Assembly (NCBI RefSeq): GCF_004378255.1
Contig: NZ_SNQG01000005.1
Coordinates: 62,001-126,000 of the forward strand
Length of the DNA stretch: 64,000 bases
Direction of reading: 5' to 3'
DNA from: Mucilaginibacter phyllosphaerae
GTDB lineage: Bacteria; Bacteroidota; Bacteroidia; Sphingobacteriales; Sphingobacteriaceae
The translations under genes were made by a program, and so were the position numbers. Position 1 is the stretch's first letter; every line of letters begins with the position of its first letter. Shown here one piece after another: positions 28,491-36,861 of this stretch. The notes beneath the pieces were generated by a model that saw nothing but the letters and a program-made list of their open reading frames with translations, did no database searches and was not told the origin of the DNA.

Positions 28491-29462
28491 TTATTTATTG
28501 CGTTCGGTAGTAAAGCGCACCAGCTGCTCCAGGCCGGTTTTTGCCGCCCCCGCAGGGAAGGTATCCAATATGGCAAAAGCGTCATCCTGGTATTTCTTCA
28601 TTTGGGTCTCGGCATATTCCAGCCCGCCTTTTTGCTTTACAAAGCTAATGATCTCGCTTATTTTTTTGGGGTCGTCGTTGTGGTTTTTAACCAGGTTTAT
28701 CATGCGCTTTTTCTCGCCGCTATCGCTATTATTCAGCGCATATATCAGCGGCAGCGTAACCTTTTTTTCTTTAATATCGATACCCAGCGGTTTGCCCACA
28801 TCATCGGTGCCAAAATCAAACATATCATCCTTGATCTGGAAAGCGATCCCTATCTTTTCGCCAAACAGGCGCATTTTTTCTATTGTGGCTTTATCCGCAT
28901 CGGCAGACGCAGCCCCGCAGGCACAGCAAGATGCAATAAGCGATGCTGTTTTCTGGCGGATAACTTCATAGTAGATCTCTTCGCTGATATCCATCCGGCG
29001 GGCTTTTTCTACCTGCAGCAATTCGCCCTCGCTCATTTGCTTCACCGCTTCAGATACGATCTTGAGTAGTTTAAAGTCGCCGTTATCTATAGAAAGCAGC
29101 AGGCCTTTGCTCAACAGGTAATCACCCACTAAAACGGCTATTTTATTTTTCCATAAAGCATTGATAGAGAAAAAACCACGGCGCTGATAAGAGTTATCAA
29201 CCACATCATCATGCATCAGGGTTGCGGTATGCAGCAATTCTACCAGTACGGCGCCACGGTGTGTGGCCTCGTTGATGCCGCCGCAGATACTCGCCGAAAA
29301 AAAGACAAACATTGGCCTGATCTTTTTACCCTTACTTTTAACCACATAATAAAGGATCCGATCAAGCAGGTGTACGGGCGTTTTCATTGATGCCTTGAAC
29401 TTCTCTTCAAAAACATCAATCTCGGCAGCAATAGGTCTTTTAATTTCGTTGATGTTCAGCAT
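28491..29462 (-). CDS. trans-isoprenyl diphosphate synthase (octaprenyl/polyprenyl type)
   Basis: 323 residues, all-alpha isoprenoid synthase. First Asp-rich motif in LMHDDVVDNS and second in FQIKDDMFDFG bind the Mg-diphosphates; KGKKIRPM is the conserved substrate-binding Lys/Arg block. Extends farnesyl diphosphate to a long polyprenyl chain, most likely the side chain of menaquinone, the respiratory quinone of this group. Product length cannot be read with certainty. Own TATGTTTG promoter upstream; the cyclase gene follows 46 bp downstream. Confidence 0.93.
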   Translation of the reverse strand: MLNINEIKRPIAAEIDVFEEKFKASMKTPVHLLDRILYYVVKSKGKKIRPMFVFFSASICGGINEATHRGAVLVELLHTATLMHDDVVDNSYQRRGFFSINALWKNKIAVLVGDYLLSKGLLLSIDNGDFKLLKIVSEAVKQMSEGELLQVEKARRMDISEEIYYEVIRQKTASLIASCCACGAASADADKATIEKMRLFGEKIGIAFQIKDDMFDFGTDDVGKPLGIDIKEKKVTLPLIYALNNSDSGEKKRMINLVKNHNDDPKKISEIISFVKQKGGLEYAETQMKKYQDDAFAILDTFPAGAAKTGLEQLVRFTTERNK

Positions 29463-29510
29463 CCGAACAAAACAAGCTTTAGTGCAATTACCTTACCTGG
29501 CAATCCGCAG

Positions 29511-29518
29511 CAAACATA
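29511..29518 (-). promoter_or_regulatory. predicted promoter of polyprenyl synthase
   Basis: TATGTTTG on the minus strand, exact TAnnTTTG match about 50 bp upstream of the start. Confidence 0.5.
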
Positions 29519-29658
29519 AGCTTTAAAAAATATATATGCATAAACACCTAATTAATTTTATAATGCTTTAAACCTTAGTTACTTTTTATAATCTGATATA
29601 ATAGTTAGTAATAACAGCATATAAGTTTAGTTTTTGTGAGTTAAAGTTTTCGTTTAAG

Positions 29659-29684
29659 AAGCGGGGCCTGTAAAGGTTCCGCTT
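29659..29684 (+). terminator. hairpin plus T run, terminator-like
   Basis: Stem AAGCGGGGCCT with AGGTTCCGCTT (two G-U pairs in RNA), loop GTAA, then TTTTTT. No protein-coding gene on the plus strand precedes it within 300 bp, so it may end a small RNA or act on read-through from elsewhere. Immediately followed by the tRNA-Ser promoter. Confidence 0.5.
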
Positions 29685-29703
29685 TTTTATTGCCATTTAT
29701 TTT

Positions 29704-29711
29704 TACCTTTG
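29704..29711 (+). promoter_or_regulatory. predicted tRNA-Ser promoter
   Basis: TACCTTTG, exact TAnnTTTG match 17 bp before the tRNA start. Confidence 0.6.
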
Positions 29712-29728
29712 CAATCCTTTAAATGCCC

Positions 29729-29816
29729 GGAGAGGTGTCTGAGTGGTCGAAAGAGCACGCCTGGAAAGTGTGTATGCGCCAAAAGTGCATCGAGGGTTCG
29801 AATCCCTCCCTCTCCG
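29729..29816 (+). tRNA. tRNA-Ser(GGA)
   Basis: 88-nt tRNA with long variable arm, as expected for serine. Acceptor GGAGAGG pairs with CCTCTCC (29809-29815), discriminator G; anticodon stem CACGC/GTGTG around loop CTGGAAA with anticodon GGA at 29763-29765; T-loop GTTCGAATC. CCA is not encoded. Confidence 0.97.
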
Positions 29817-29820
29817 CTGA

Positions 29821-29847
29821 AAGGGATGATTGAAAAAATCATCCCTT
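29821..29847 (+). terminator. terminator of tRNA-Ser
   Basis: 11-bp stem AAGGGATGATT with AATCATCCCTT, loop GAAAA, then TTTTTT; 5 nt after the tRNA. Confidence 0.8.
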
Positions 29848-29916
29848 TTTTTCATAAATTAGATAAACTTTTTCTTCATTATAATTAAAAAAACAAAAAA
29901 CCAAGAAATAAAATTT

Positions 29917-30345
29917 ATGAGAACAATCAATCCCTGGATCAACTTTAACGGTAATGCTGAAAAAGCATTCACTTTTTACCAATCAGTTTTTGGCGGAGAG
30001 TTCACAAAAATCGTCCGGTTTAAGGAACTGGCAAGCGCAGAATTTCAGGTGCCCGACAATGAAGCAAATAAACTCATGTATATTGCCTTGCCTATTGGCA
30101 AACATAACTTACTAATTGCCAATGATGTACCCGAATTTATGGGCCGCGTAAACGAAAATGAAAACCGATCTAAAATATCCGTTAGTGCCGAAAGCCGTGA
30201 AGAGGCAGACAAAATTTTTAACGGGCTATCGGCAGGTGGAGATGTTGAAGGGCCTATTGGCGACAGCCCATGGGGTACTTACGCCGGAATGTTCAGAGAC
30301 AAATATGGTATTGAATGGATTGTGGAATTTGACCCACAGCTATAA
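29917..30345 (+). CDS. PhnB-like VOC family protein
   Basis: 142 residues, one glyoxalase/VOC unit of the PhnB (3-demethylubiquinone methyltransferase-like) type: INPWINFNGNAEKAFTFYQSVFGGEF at the start and GPIGDSPWGTYAGMFRDKYGIEWIV near the end. These proteins share the fold but lack a fixed activity; no catalytic residue set identifies a substrate. Located just after tRNA-Ser and before a strong terminator; probably monocistronic. Confidence 0.88.
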   Translation: MRTINPWINFNGNAEKAFTFYQSVFGGEFTKIVRFKELASAEFQVPDNEANKLMYIALPIGKHNLLIANDVPEFMGRVNENENRSKISVSAESREEADKIFNGLSAGGDVEGPIGDSPWGTYAGMFRDKYGIEWIVEFDPQL

Positions 30346-30387
30346 CGAATAAATTTAACCGGATTGGGCACCTCCATCCCACTCTGT

Positions 30388-30420
30388 AAATCGCCTTAAA
30401 TGATACATTTAAGGCGATTT
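30388..30420 (+). terminator. strong terminator after the VOC gene
   Basis: Perfect 15-bp stem AAATCGCCTTAAATG with its complement, 3-nt loop ATA, followed by TTTTGTTTTT. Confidence 0.8.
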
Positions 30421-30457
30421 TTGTTTTTAAGCCGGCCGGCAGCAGCAATACCGGCGG

Positions 30458-30520
30458 TGTTCACGTTCACGCGGTGTGAACACCGTGAACAAAATGCAAA
30501 CCATTAATAATAAGCGCATT
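30458..30520 (+). repeat. divergent copy of the TGTTCAyG...CrTGAACA nested hairpin repeat
   Basis: Outer arms TGTTCACG (30458-30465) and CGTGAACA (30484-30491), inner arms TTCAC (30466-30470) and GTGAA (30476-30480), then a 3' tail AATGCAAACCATTAATAATAAG that resembles the tail of the copies at 57158, 57331 and 59378. Compared with those copies, the ATG/CAT step in the outer stem is changed to ACG/CGT, keeping the pairing. Confidence 0.65.
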
Positions 30521-30851
30521 GCATAATATCAATAGCGTAAATAAGTCGCTTTTTTTAAAAGCCGAAAACGGCCTTAAACTACCTTTTTTGATACTAAAAA
30601 CGCACTGATCTTTAAACCGGGTTTTATCGTGCTTAAATGCTCATCAAGCTTATCCGGATAATTTTATTTCGCTTGGCAGGATCCCGAAATATTTTTTGGA
30701 GGCGTCTGTCAAATACCCCTGGTGCTTAAAACTAATCGTAGCTCACCATACCGGAGGCAAGTAACATAATCATGTCATCTTTAACGCTGTTAAAATAATT
30801 AATTAAAAAATAAACTATTTAGTATATTTTTACCCGGTAAAACTTATTTTA
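30521..30851. other. 330-bp intergenic region upstream of the TetR gene
   Basis: Past the repeat I see no gene or strong structure. It holds the TetR promoter region; an AT-rich stretch TATATTTTTACC ends about 20 bp before the TetR start but does not match the -7 consensus well. Confidence 0.4.
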
Positions 30852-31442
30852 ATGCGTACTAAAGCAGAAAGAACAAAACAATTTATCCTGGAAACAGCTG
30901 CACCTATTTTTAACCAAAAAGGTATATCCGGAGCGAATATAGACGATGTACTTGCTGCCTCCAGGCTGACCAAGGGTTGCCTTTACGGCCATTTTGAAGG
31001 TAAGGACGATTTGGCTTTGCAGGTTGTTGAATACATGCTGAATACCAATGGCGAAAAAATGCTGCTAACCATTAGCCAGGCTAAAACAGCAAAAGCCAAG
31101 GTATTTGCCTTTCTTGATTTTTATAAAGACCCGTTAAATACCTATTTAAAGGGAGGATGCCCGGTGTTTAATATGGCGGTAGAATCTGACGACAACTTCC
31201 CGGCTGTAAGAGAAAAAACAGCTGGTGTGATTAGGCGAGGACAAGAATTGTTTGTAGCTATTTTAAACCAGGGCATTAAGGATGGCGAGTTTTCAAAAAA
31301 ACTTGATGCCGCCGTTTATGCATTTAAAGCCGTAGCTGCTGTTGAAGGGGCTGTTGTGATGTGCCGATCAATGAATACGGCAAAACCGATGGCCGGCTTA
31401 CTTAAAAGCCTTAAAGCTGAACTGGAAAGCTATACCATTTAA
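30852..31442 (+). CDS. TetR/AcrR family transcriptional regulator
   Basis: 196 residues. N-terminal helix-turn-helix MRTKAERTKQFILETAAPIF ... ISGANIDDVLAASRLTKGCLYGHFEGKDDLA is typical of the family (residues about 5-60), followed by an all-alpha ligand-binding domain of the YcdC_C type. It acts as a ligand-released repressor; ligand unknown. The following SDR gene, 100 bp downstream in the same direction, is the likely target, but that SDR is truncated, so the regulator may have lost its purpose here. Confidence 0.92.
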   Translation: MRTKAERTKQFILETAAPIFNQKGISGANIDDVLAASRLTKGCLYGHFEGKDDLALQVVEYMLNTNGEKMLLTISQAKTAKAKVFAFLDFYKDPLNTYLKGGCPVFNMAVESDDNFPAVREKTAGVIRRGQELFVAILNQGIKDGEFSKKLDAAVYAFKAVAAVEGAVVMCRSMNTAKPMAGLLKSLKAELESYTI

Positions 31443-31542
31443 TTTTTTTTGATATAAAATATACTAAAAAGTATAATAAAGCCGCACGGGATAGTAGGCA
31501 TTCTGAGATCAGTTAAAGCCTCGAAATAAAAATAAAAAATAC

Positions 31543-31950
31543 ATGCAATTACAAGGGAAAACAGTATTGATAACAGGTGGTGCATCCGGCATAGGACTGG
31601 AAGCAGCAAAACAGTTTACAGAGAACGGCGCGAAGGTGATCATCACCGGCAGAAACAAGGCGAAACTGGATGCTGCCCAAAAGCTACATCCAGCTTTAAC
31701 TGCTATACAGAGCGATGCCGGAAATGAAGCGGATGCAAAAACTCTTCTTAATCAGGTTATAGGATTGGGCGGTATTGATATCTTGTACAATAATGCTGCT
31801 GTGCTTGTTCCTCCTTTAAATTTAGGTATTGCTAATGACAAACATCTGGAGGGTGCCGCCTACGAAATGGAAGTTAATTATCTGGGTGTAATAAGGCTGA
31901 ATAATCTTTTTCTGGACATGCTTAAATCCAAAAATGAAAGAGCGACCATA
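31543..31950 (+). pseudogene. short-chain dehydrogenase, 3' truncated
   Basis: Begins as a normal classical SDR: cofactor motif TGGASGIG near residue 10, NNAA of the NNAG motif near residue 83, and NYLGVIRLNNLFLDML near residue 118. Homology then stops at about residue 135 (LKSKNERATI); the frame runs on into unrelated sequence and ends at 32025. The catalytic Ser-Tyr-xxx-Lys part and the C-terminal half of the fold are absent, so the product cannot be active. The break point (about 31935-31955) coincides with the end of an unrelated minus-strand fragment, which shows an old recombination joint. Linked to the TetR gene upstream. Confidence 0.8.
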
Positions 31951-32268
31951 AGCCACCTTCATTTCAGAATAATGCTGATTATAATTACCCCAAAACTCTT
32001 TAAACCGATTGCGTACTTTAGATAATTCAGAAAGTTGAAGTTTAATACGCTCTTTATCCAATGCAATCAGATCAATGAAAGCCATGTCCTTTAACACCCT
32101 TAATTCGCTCCTGTAGGAAAAGGAATCATAGTATTGGGTTTGGTAGGTTAAATCATAGGCTTTTACATGCTTCTTTTCATTCGTGCCCGATTCAATTTGA
32201 ATATCAGTTTCAATGATACGCAGATCAAATGTTTGAATGCGGGTTAAAAATTCTTTTAGATGCTGCAT
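31941..32268 (-). pseudogene. unidentified minus-strand gene fragment fused into the SDR remnant
   Basis: A reading frame starting at ATG 32268 encodes about 109 residues of plausible protein (MQHLKEFLTRIQTFDLRI, later RIKLQLSELSKVRNRFKEFWGN), rich in charged residues and likely helical. After about 31941 the frame continues antisense to the SDR sequence, so the natural C-terminus is missing. I do not recognise the family. It could be the 5' part of a gene carried in by the island and cut at the joint. Whether it is expressed is unknown. Confidence 0.5.
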
Positions 32269-32432
32269 ATACCATTTAGTTAAATTAATATATATATCAA
32301 TAACAAATTTGGGGCATTTATTTTAAAATTGCTATGGGTGGTGGAAGTACAGAAAAATAATTTGCAAATAACACTCTTGCATCACCGCCAATCTAATTGA
32401 GAAACACAGCCTTACAGGTAGCGATATGAAAC

Positions 32433-32591
32433 GAAGCGCCGATGGCCTATAAGGATATTCATACAGTAATGGCCCCGTGAAATAACCTGGTGAAGGTGCG
32501 TGCTAAGCTTGAGCTGAGAATAGTAAGGATGACCGATGCGAGGGGCAGCTGGAGGATATATTCAATTTCTGCGACTATTTTTCAGACATGA
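32433..32591 (+). pseudogene. 3' remnant of an rtcB-like RNA ligase gene
   Basis: Reading frame from 32433 gives EAPMAYKDIHTVMAP, an in-frame TGA at 32478, then NNLVKVRAKLELRIVRMTD and a short tail to a TGA at 32589. This matches the C-terminal end of RtcB family RNA ligases, where YKDIxxVM-x-x-Q-x-x-LV-x-V-x-x-x-x-x-RIV-x-M is conserved. The upstream part is out of frame or lost, so this is a decayed stub rather than a gene. Between 32269 and 32432, and from 32592 to 32673, I see no recognisable content. Family call rests on a short segment only. Confidence 0.55.
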
Positions 32592-32673
32592 AGATATTAG
32601 TTAATATTAACCCATAATATTGGATTAATTTACGAAATTCACAGTAAAAATTTCATTTTTAAGCCGACCAGAC

Positions 32674-33384
32674 ATGAGCGAAAACAAAACTTTTATTTTA
32701 CAGGACGTAATTAATGACTTGATTGACGTCAAAAGTTCCTTGGAAGGTGCACTTTTTAAGCTGAATTACTTTGGTAGAATGATCAAAAACGAAGAGCTAA
32801 TTAACTACACCAATGCTGAGATCAGCGGTTATAAAGGTATGGCGGCGCCTGATTACCGTAAAGGAATTGCTACTTTAAAAATTAACTTGCAAACCGCATA
32901 TGGAGATGAAACAACTCGAGAATTGCCGATTTCCATGCTGCCGGCTCCACTAAATGAACGGATGAGATATCATACGATTTTTGACGGAGTCCGGGTAATA
33001 GAACATATGACCCAGAACACTGATCCGGTAAAAAATCAGCTCCTGATGACGGGATTGCCCATGGAGATGGTCACACAAATTCAACCAGCAGCATCAAAAT
33101 TATACCGCGTTGACGGCGGTGTAACAGTTACAGGTGCAATGATTCTTGCCAATGCCAATATCTTACCTCAAATATTGAGTACCGTAAGGTCAAGGTTGCT
33201 AGGTTTCTGTATGCAGCTTGCTGAAACTTATAGCTTCGAAATTGACCTTGTTCCTTTCAAAACAGATCAAGCCGTCAATAACAACGTGGTCAACAATTAT
33301 TTTCGGACTGAAGTCATCAATAAAGGGCATAACAATGTGATCAATACCGGCTCAGGTACAGAAATCGATGTTACTCGTTATTAA
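32674..33384 (+). CDS. AbiTii-domain protein, short form
   Basis: 236 residues. The body matches the AbiTii domain (abortive-infection toxin-like): KSSLEGALFKLNYFGRMIKNEELINYTNAEISGYKG ... APDYRKGIATLKIN near residues 18-75, and ILPQILSTVRSRLLGF near 165. Unlike its neighbour on the other strand, it ends shortly after a NNVINTG motif (about residue 222) and lacks the C-terminal glycine-rich hydrophobic segment. The two genes converge with a 20-bp gap. AbiTii genes are found in phage-resistance and conflict loci. I suggest it partners the long paralogue; mechanism unknown. Base composition is more AT-rich than flanking housekeeping genes. Confidence 0.72.
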   Translation: MSENKTFILQDVINDLIDVKSSLEGALFKLNYFGRMIKNEELINYTNAEISGYKGMAAPDYRKGIATLKINLQTAYGDETTRELPISMLPAPLNERMRYHTIFDGVRVIEHMTQNTDPVKNQLLMTGLPMEMVTQIQPAASKLYRVDGGVTVTGAMILANANILPQILSTVRSRLLGFCMQLAETYSFEIDLVPFKTDQAVNNNVVNNYFRTEVINKGHNNVINTGSGTEIDVTRY

Positions 33385-33404
33385 TTAGCGCAAAGAGATA
33401 ACGT

Positions 33405-34313
33405 TTATAATCCGTAATACTTAGTCAAAGCCTCCGCCAGTAATGTGCCTGCTGCTCCAATACCAATTTGCCAGGTACCATCCAATGATTTACCCACCAT
33501 ATTTTTTATCCACTGAGCAACATTTGGACTATAAGTATTAGGCTGCTCAGGTTGTACCTCATCTATAACTAAAAGAAGGTCATCTATATCCTGATCCTGA
33601 ACACCATGTTCTTTTAAGGTATGTTTTAACGCTTCCGCATTACCTTTAATTATGGTATTGCTCGCAGATATATGAGCATTAGTGCCGGTATTAATGACAT
33701 TACCGTCACCGTTGTTATTTATTGTAGTATGCATAATTTGATTGATTAATTTGTTCTTTGTGCGTAGATCTTCCAGTTCTGTTTCTTGACCAAACTCATG
33801 CTCAATAGCCAACATAAAATCAAGTAATTTAGATCTTACACTGGTCAGGATATTGGCAAATAATGCTGAGGGAACATCTATATAAACGACCAGGATCTCA
33901 AAAAAACGATTACCTAAGCTTCTAACTGAATGTTCTATAAAAGCTTTAGCGTCGGCGCTGACACTTATTTTTAAATCCTTACTTTCCTGCATTTTCTCAA
34001 CTGAACTAATGCTGTCTTTAATAACAAAATCTGTTAACAAATGACGTTCCTCATCGGTAATATCACCCAAAGGCACTTGCGCTCGGCTGTATTGTTTATT
34101 GCCGTTTACAAATGTTCCCATTAAAATGCCGGACGACCGCCTGTAGTCAGGCGTATTACCATTTTCACAATAACCGTTGATTTCATTATCCACCCAACCC
34201 GATAATTCGGCATTGCCAATTCTGGCTGCCAAAACCTTTGTTTTTAACAACGGACCTGCAATGGGATGAGCATGGTCCATTAATTCATTTATAATATCGC
34301 TGATTAGTTTCAT
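33405..34313 (-). CDS. AbiTii-domain protein, long form with hydrophobic C-terminus
   Basis: 302 residues from ATG 34313 (an 8-residue longer start has no support). Residues 1-185 form the AbiTii domain: LKTKVLAARIGNAELSGWVDNEINGY and TPDYRRSSG near 25-65, SVRSKLLDFMLAIE near 170. Then a NNNGDGNVINTG linker (about 215), a polar helical region, and a C-terminal WQIGIGAAGTLLAEALTKYYG, glycine/alanine-rich and amphipathic, preceded by VAQWIKNMVGKSLDG. That tail could insert into a membrane, suggesting a pore-type effector, but this is inference. It converges on a shorter paralogue. Known family link is to abortive infection. Confidence 0.75.
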   Translation of the reverse strand: MKLISDIINELMDHAHPIAGPLLKTKVLAARIGNAELSGWVDNEINGYCENGNTPDYRRSSGILMGTFVNGNKQYSRAQVPLGDITDEERHLLTDFVIKDSISSVEKMQESKDLKISVSADAKAFIEHSVRSLGNRFFEILVVYIDVPSALFANILTSVRSKLLDFMLAIEHEFGQETELEDLRTKNKLINQIMHTTINNNGDGNVINTGTNAHISASNTIIKGNAEALKHTLKEHGVQDQDIDDLLLVIDEVQPEQPNTYSPNVAQWIKNMVGKSLDGTWQIGIGAAGTLLAEALTKYYGL

Positions 34314-34720
34314 GATTACTTTGGTAAAACTAAGCAAATTAGAACAGTGAAAAGAGATTGTAGAAGAATCAGTTACTTACCAAGGCCGCCAAACGCCCAC
34401 GCTTGACCGCGGCTAAGGCTTCTGCATTATGAGAAGATAACGGGAACCGTCGCCGTCAAAAGAATAAAACGATCATTAGGTTCGCCTTCGCCGAAGCGAA
34501 CGGCTCCTCAATCACAGTGCCAGTTGTTCGTCCCAGATACTTTGCAGCCGTGTTATTCGCTTCTATTGCAAAGACCGTTTGCTTAGCTTGCACCAATTTC
34601 GCTATGCTACATTGATTTAGTCGCTCGAACTAATGTCCGATATTGAACTTGAGTATAAATATATAATCAATTAGTTTTTAATCAGTACATTGAGTGAGAT
34701 TATACTTAAACCTTACCTTA
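34314..34720. other. 400-bp gap between AbiTii and DUF6119 genes
   Basis: No gene recognised. The region includes a GTTCGC...GCGAAC palindrome near 34480-34502 and, on the minus strand, short decayed-looking coding pieces (for example NAEALAAVKRGRLAAL) that I cannot assign. It probably contains both divergent promoters and vestiges of lost genes. Confidence 0.4.
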
Positions 34721-36508
34721 ATGAAGATTGTACCTAACATATTTAGAATTGAAAAGTCCCAAGCAGCTCTTCAAAATCTAACAAACACTGAGGAAATCGT
34801 TAAATACATTATTACTCAATCTTACAAAAAAAGAGAAAAGAGCATAGATGAACAAGCACTTACGCTAACACAATTCCAAAAGGACGATTATACATATTTT
34901 CTATATGTATACCGGACTAATGATATTGAATCTGATTGGTCAAAATTTTTGCCATCCCAATTGAAAGATACTTCAGTCTTTGCCCAAAGCAAAGTAAATT
35001 TAGTTTTATTCATCGACACTGAATTTGATCTTTTTACTATAGTGGGTGGATCTGCTTATTGGATAGTTGCAAGCTACATGGACCACCTTTTCGGCTTAGT
35101 GACGTATGACCGTATTATTTCTTTAGAGAATGATGAAGCTGTTTCAACAAAATCAAGAAGGATGACCGGTTACAATACCGGAGTAAGTGAACAGTTTAGG
35201 GATGATTACCGAATGATGAATTATCTTCAATTTGGAAAGATACCGAAGGAATTACACGTAAGGCTATCCGCCGATACAAGCTTTTCGCATTTTAATTTTG
35301 TACTTGCAAAACCATTGGAAAAACTACAGATCGCTGTGGGGAAAGGGTTCAAAGTAAACAAAGAAGTGGATTTTGACACATTGCATCGATTAATTAACGA
35401 GCTATGTATCATTATGTCTATGGCACCGAAAGACTTATTAAGCTCTTACATAGAAGTTCGTGATAGCCAATACCTGATTCAGTTAAAAGGCATATTAACA
35501 AGGAAGATATACAATAATATTCCCGTTGTTGTGAGTCAAAGTAAAGACCCTAATGATGCATTTGAGTTTGATTTCTGTAACCCTAATAAGATTGAGGAGT
35601 TTTATGAGGCGGAATACTATGATTTGGTTGAAAGAACTGAAAGTAATCGTAAAAAAGATGGACTTTTCGCAACTGTCAGAGATAAAAACGAAATATACTC
35701 TACCGTAATACGAAGAGCATATGAGCTGAATGGCAACAATGAGAATGGAATTTTATTTTATTTGTATGGTGTAAGTGTACAATGCTATGTGGGTAAAAGA
35801 CAAACTGCCGCAGCCGGCTTTATGTATCATTTCAACGCTGAGTTTTCGGTTGGCAGTGATGCGGTGTTTCTGGTCGATAGTAAGTGGTATCGATTAAAAC
35901 AATCGTTTATAGAAAGTCTTATAGCTCAAACCGAACGTATTCTCCGAAACACGAAGTTGACGCACTCCATCTTGCACTTTCCTTGGACTTTTGACACTGT
36001 AAAAAAGCAATTTGATGATGAAGGCGAATACAATATGCAATACAACGGTTTACCGAACTATTTTGTATTTGATACTATTATTGTAGACGGTATCGAATTG
36101 TGTGACATACTTTACGTTTCCGGAAACGAATTATATCTGATTCATGTTAAACATAGCTTTACATCGCGAGTTAGAGAGTTAACCAATCAAATATTAATTA
36201 GTGCACGAAGACTTAGAGAAGCTATAACTGCCAAGCAAAGATCATTTTTCGATAAACTTTATGACGGACTATCAAATAAACAACGTAGCACCAATGGTTT
36301 GAGTAGCGATGACTTTTACAACTTATTCCTTTTAAAAAAACCTGTTTATGTTTTTGCTACTGCTTCACAATTGGCAATTGATTTGCCTATAGAGAACAAT
36401 ATGGATAAGTATGATTCAAACATTGCGCGGTTTTCACTTACAACATGTTCTGGGGAAATGCAAACTAACTATTACGATTTAAAAACCTATCAGATAGTTA
36501 GAGCATAA
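34721..36508 (+). CDS. DUF6119 family protein (TIGR04141-like), sporadically distributed
   Basis: 595 residues from ATG 34721; a GTG nine codons earlier is possible but MKIVPNIFRIEKS is the usual kind of start for this family. The best-conserved block lies near residue 465: GIELCDILYVSGNELYLIHVK, followed by a helix TSRVRELTNQILISARRLRE. The spacing of D, E and HVK resembles a PD-(D/E)xK nuclease site; this is suggestive, not proven. The family is patchily distributed and often linked to defence islands. Composition is notably AT-rich. Neighbours: two AbiTii genes on one side and tRNA-Asn on the other, fitting horizontal acquisition. No toxin or target is evident. Confidence 0.7.
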   Translation: MKIVPNIFRIEKSQAALQNLTNTEEIVKYIITQSYKKREKSIDEQALTLTQFQKDDYTYFLYVYRTNDIESDWSKFLPSQLKDTSVFAQSKVNLVLFIDTEFDLFTIVGGSAYWIVASYMDHLFGLVTYDRIISLENDEAVSTKSRRMTGYNTGVSEQFRDDYRMMNYLQFGKIPKELHVRLSADTSFSHFNFVLAKPLEKLQIAVGKGFKVNKEVDFDTLHRLINELCIIMSMAPKDLLSSYIEVRDSQYLIQLKGILTRKIYNNIPVVVSQSKDPNDAFEFDFCNPNKIEEFYEAEYYDLVERTESNRKKDGLFATVRDKNEIYSTVIRRAYELNGNNENGILFYLYGVSVQCYVGKRQTAAAGFMYHFNAEFSVGSDAVFLVDSKWYRLKQSFIESLIAQTERILRNTKLTHSILHFPWTFDTVKKQFDDEGEYNMQYNGLPNYFVFDTIIVDGIELCDILYVSGNELYLIHVKHSFTSRVRELTNQILISARRLREAITAKQRSFFDKLYDGLSNKQRSTNGLSSDDFYNLFLLKKPVYVFATASQLAIDLPIENNMDKYDSNIARFSLTTCSGEMQTNYYDLKTYQIVRA

Positions 36509-36861
36509 TCTTTAACGTAGTTAAGATGTGCATCGAAAAGTACACTTATATGTTTTCAATACAACGTTAATGCAGGTGGTTGAAAAAAAAATGGAACAGA
36601 AAAAAGCGGCCAAAGCAAAATTTTCAATACTTGACAAACCAGATATTTGAGTGGCGGAAAATATTTTAGTTCGATCAGGATGTCATATTATTAGGCTATC
36701 AAAATTTAGCTTACTGATTGTCTATTGGCAATCAAATAATGTCCAAAATTATTCCACTCTTAACCATTCACTACCCGAAATCCTTATTTAGCTCTTGCAC
36801 AAAAAACTTCGCCTAATTTAAAAACCTTCAAAAATGTGTGAGAAATGTGTGAGAATAAAAA
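36509..36861. other. 350-bp AT-rich gap before tRNA-Asn
   Basis: No gene recognised. Near 36833-36855 an 11-bp unit (AAATGTGTGAG) is repeated twice in tandem. The position, between an accessory gene and a tRNA gene, is typical of an integration border, but I found no second copy of the tRNA 3' end in the window. Confidence 0.4.

Noticed and set aside
31822..32268. 148-residue minus-strand ORF as an intact gene
   Set aside because: Its C-terminal third is antisense to the SDR sequence, so only about 109 residues can be native.
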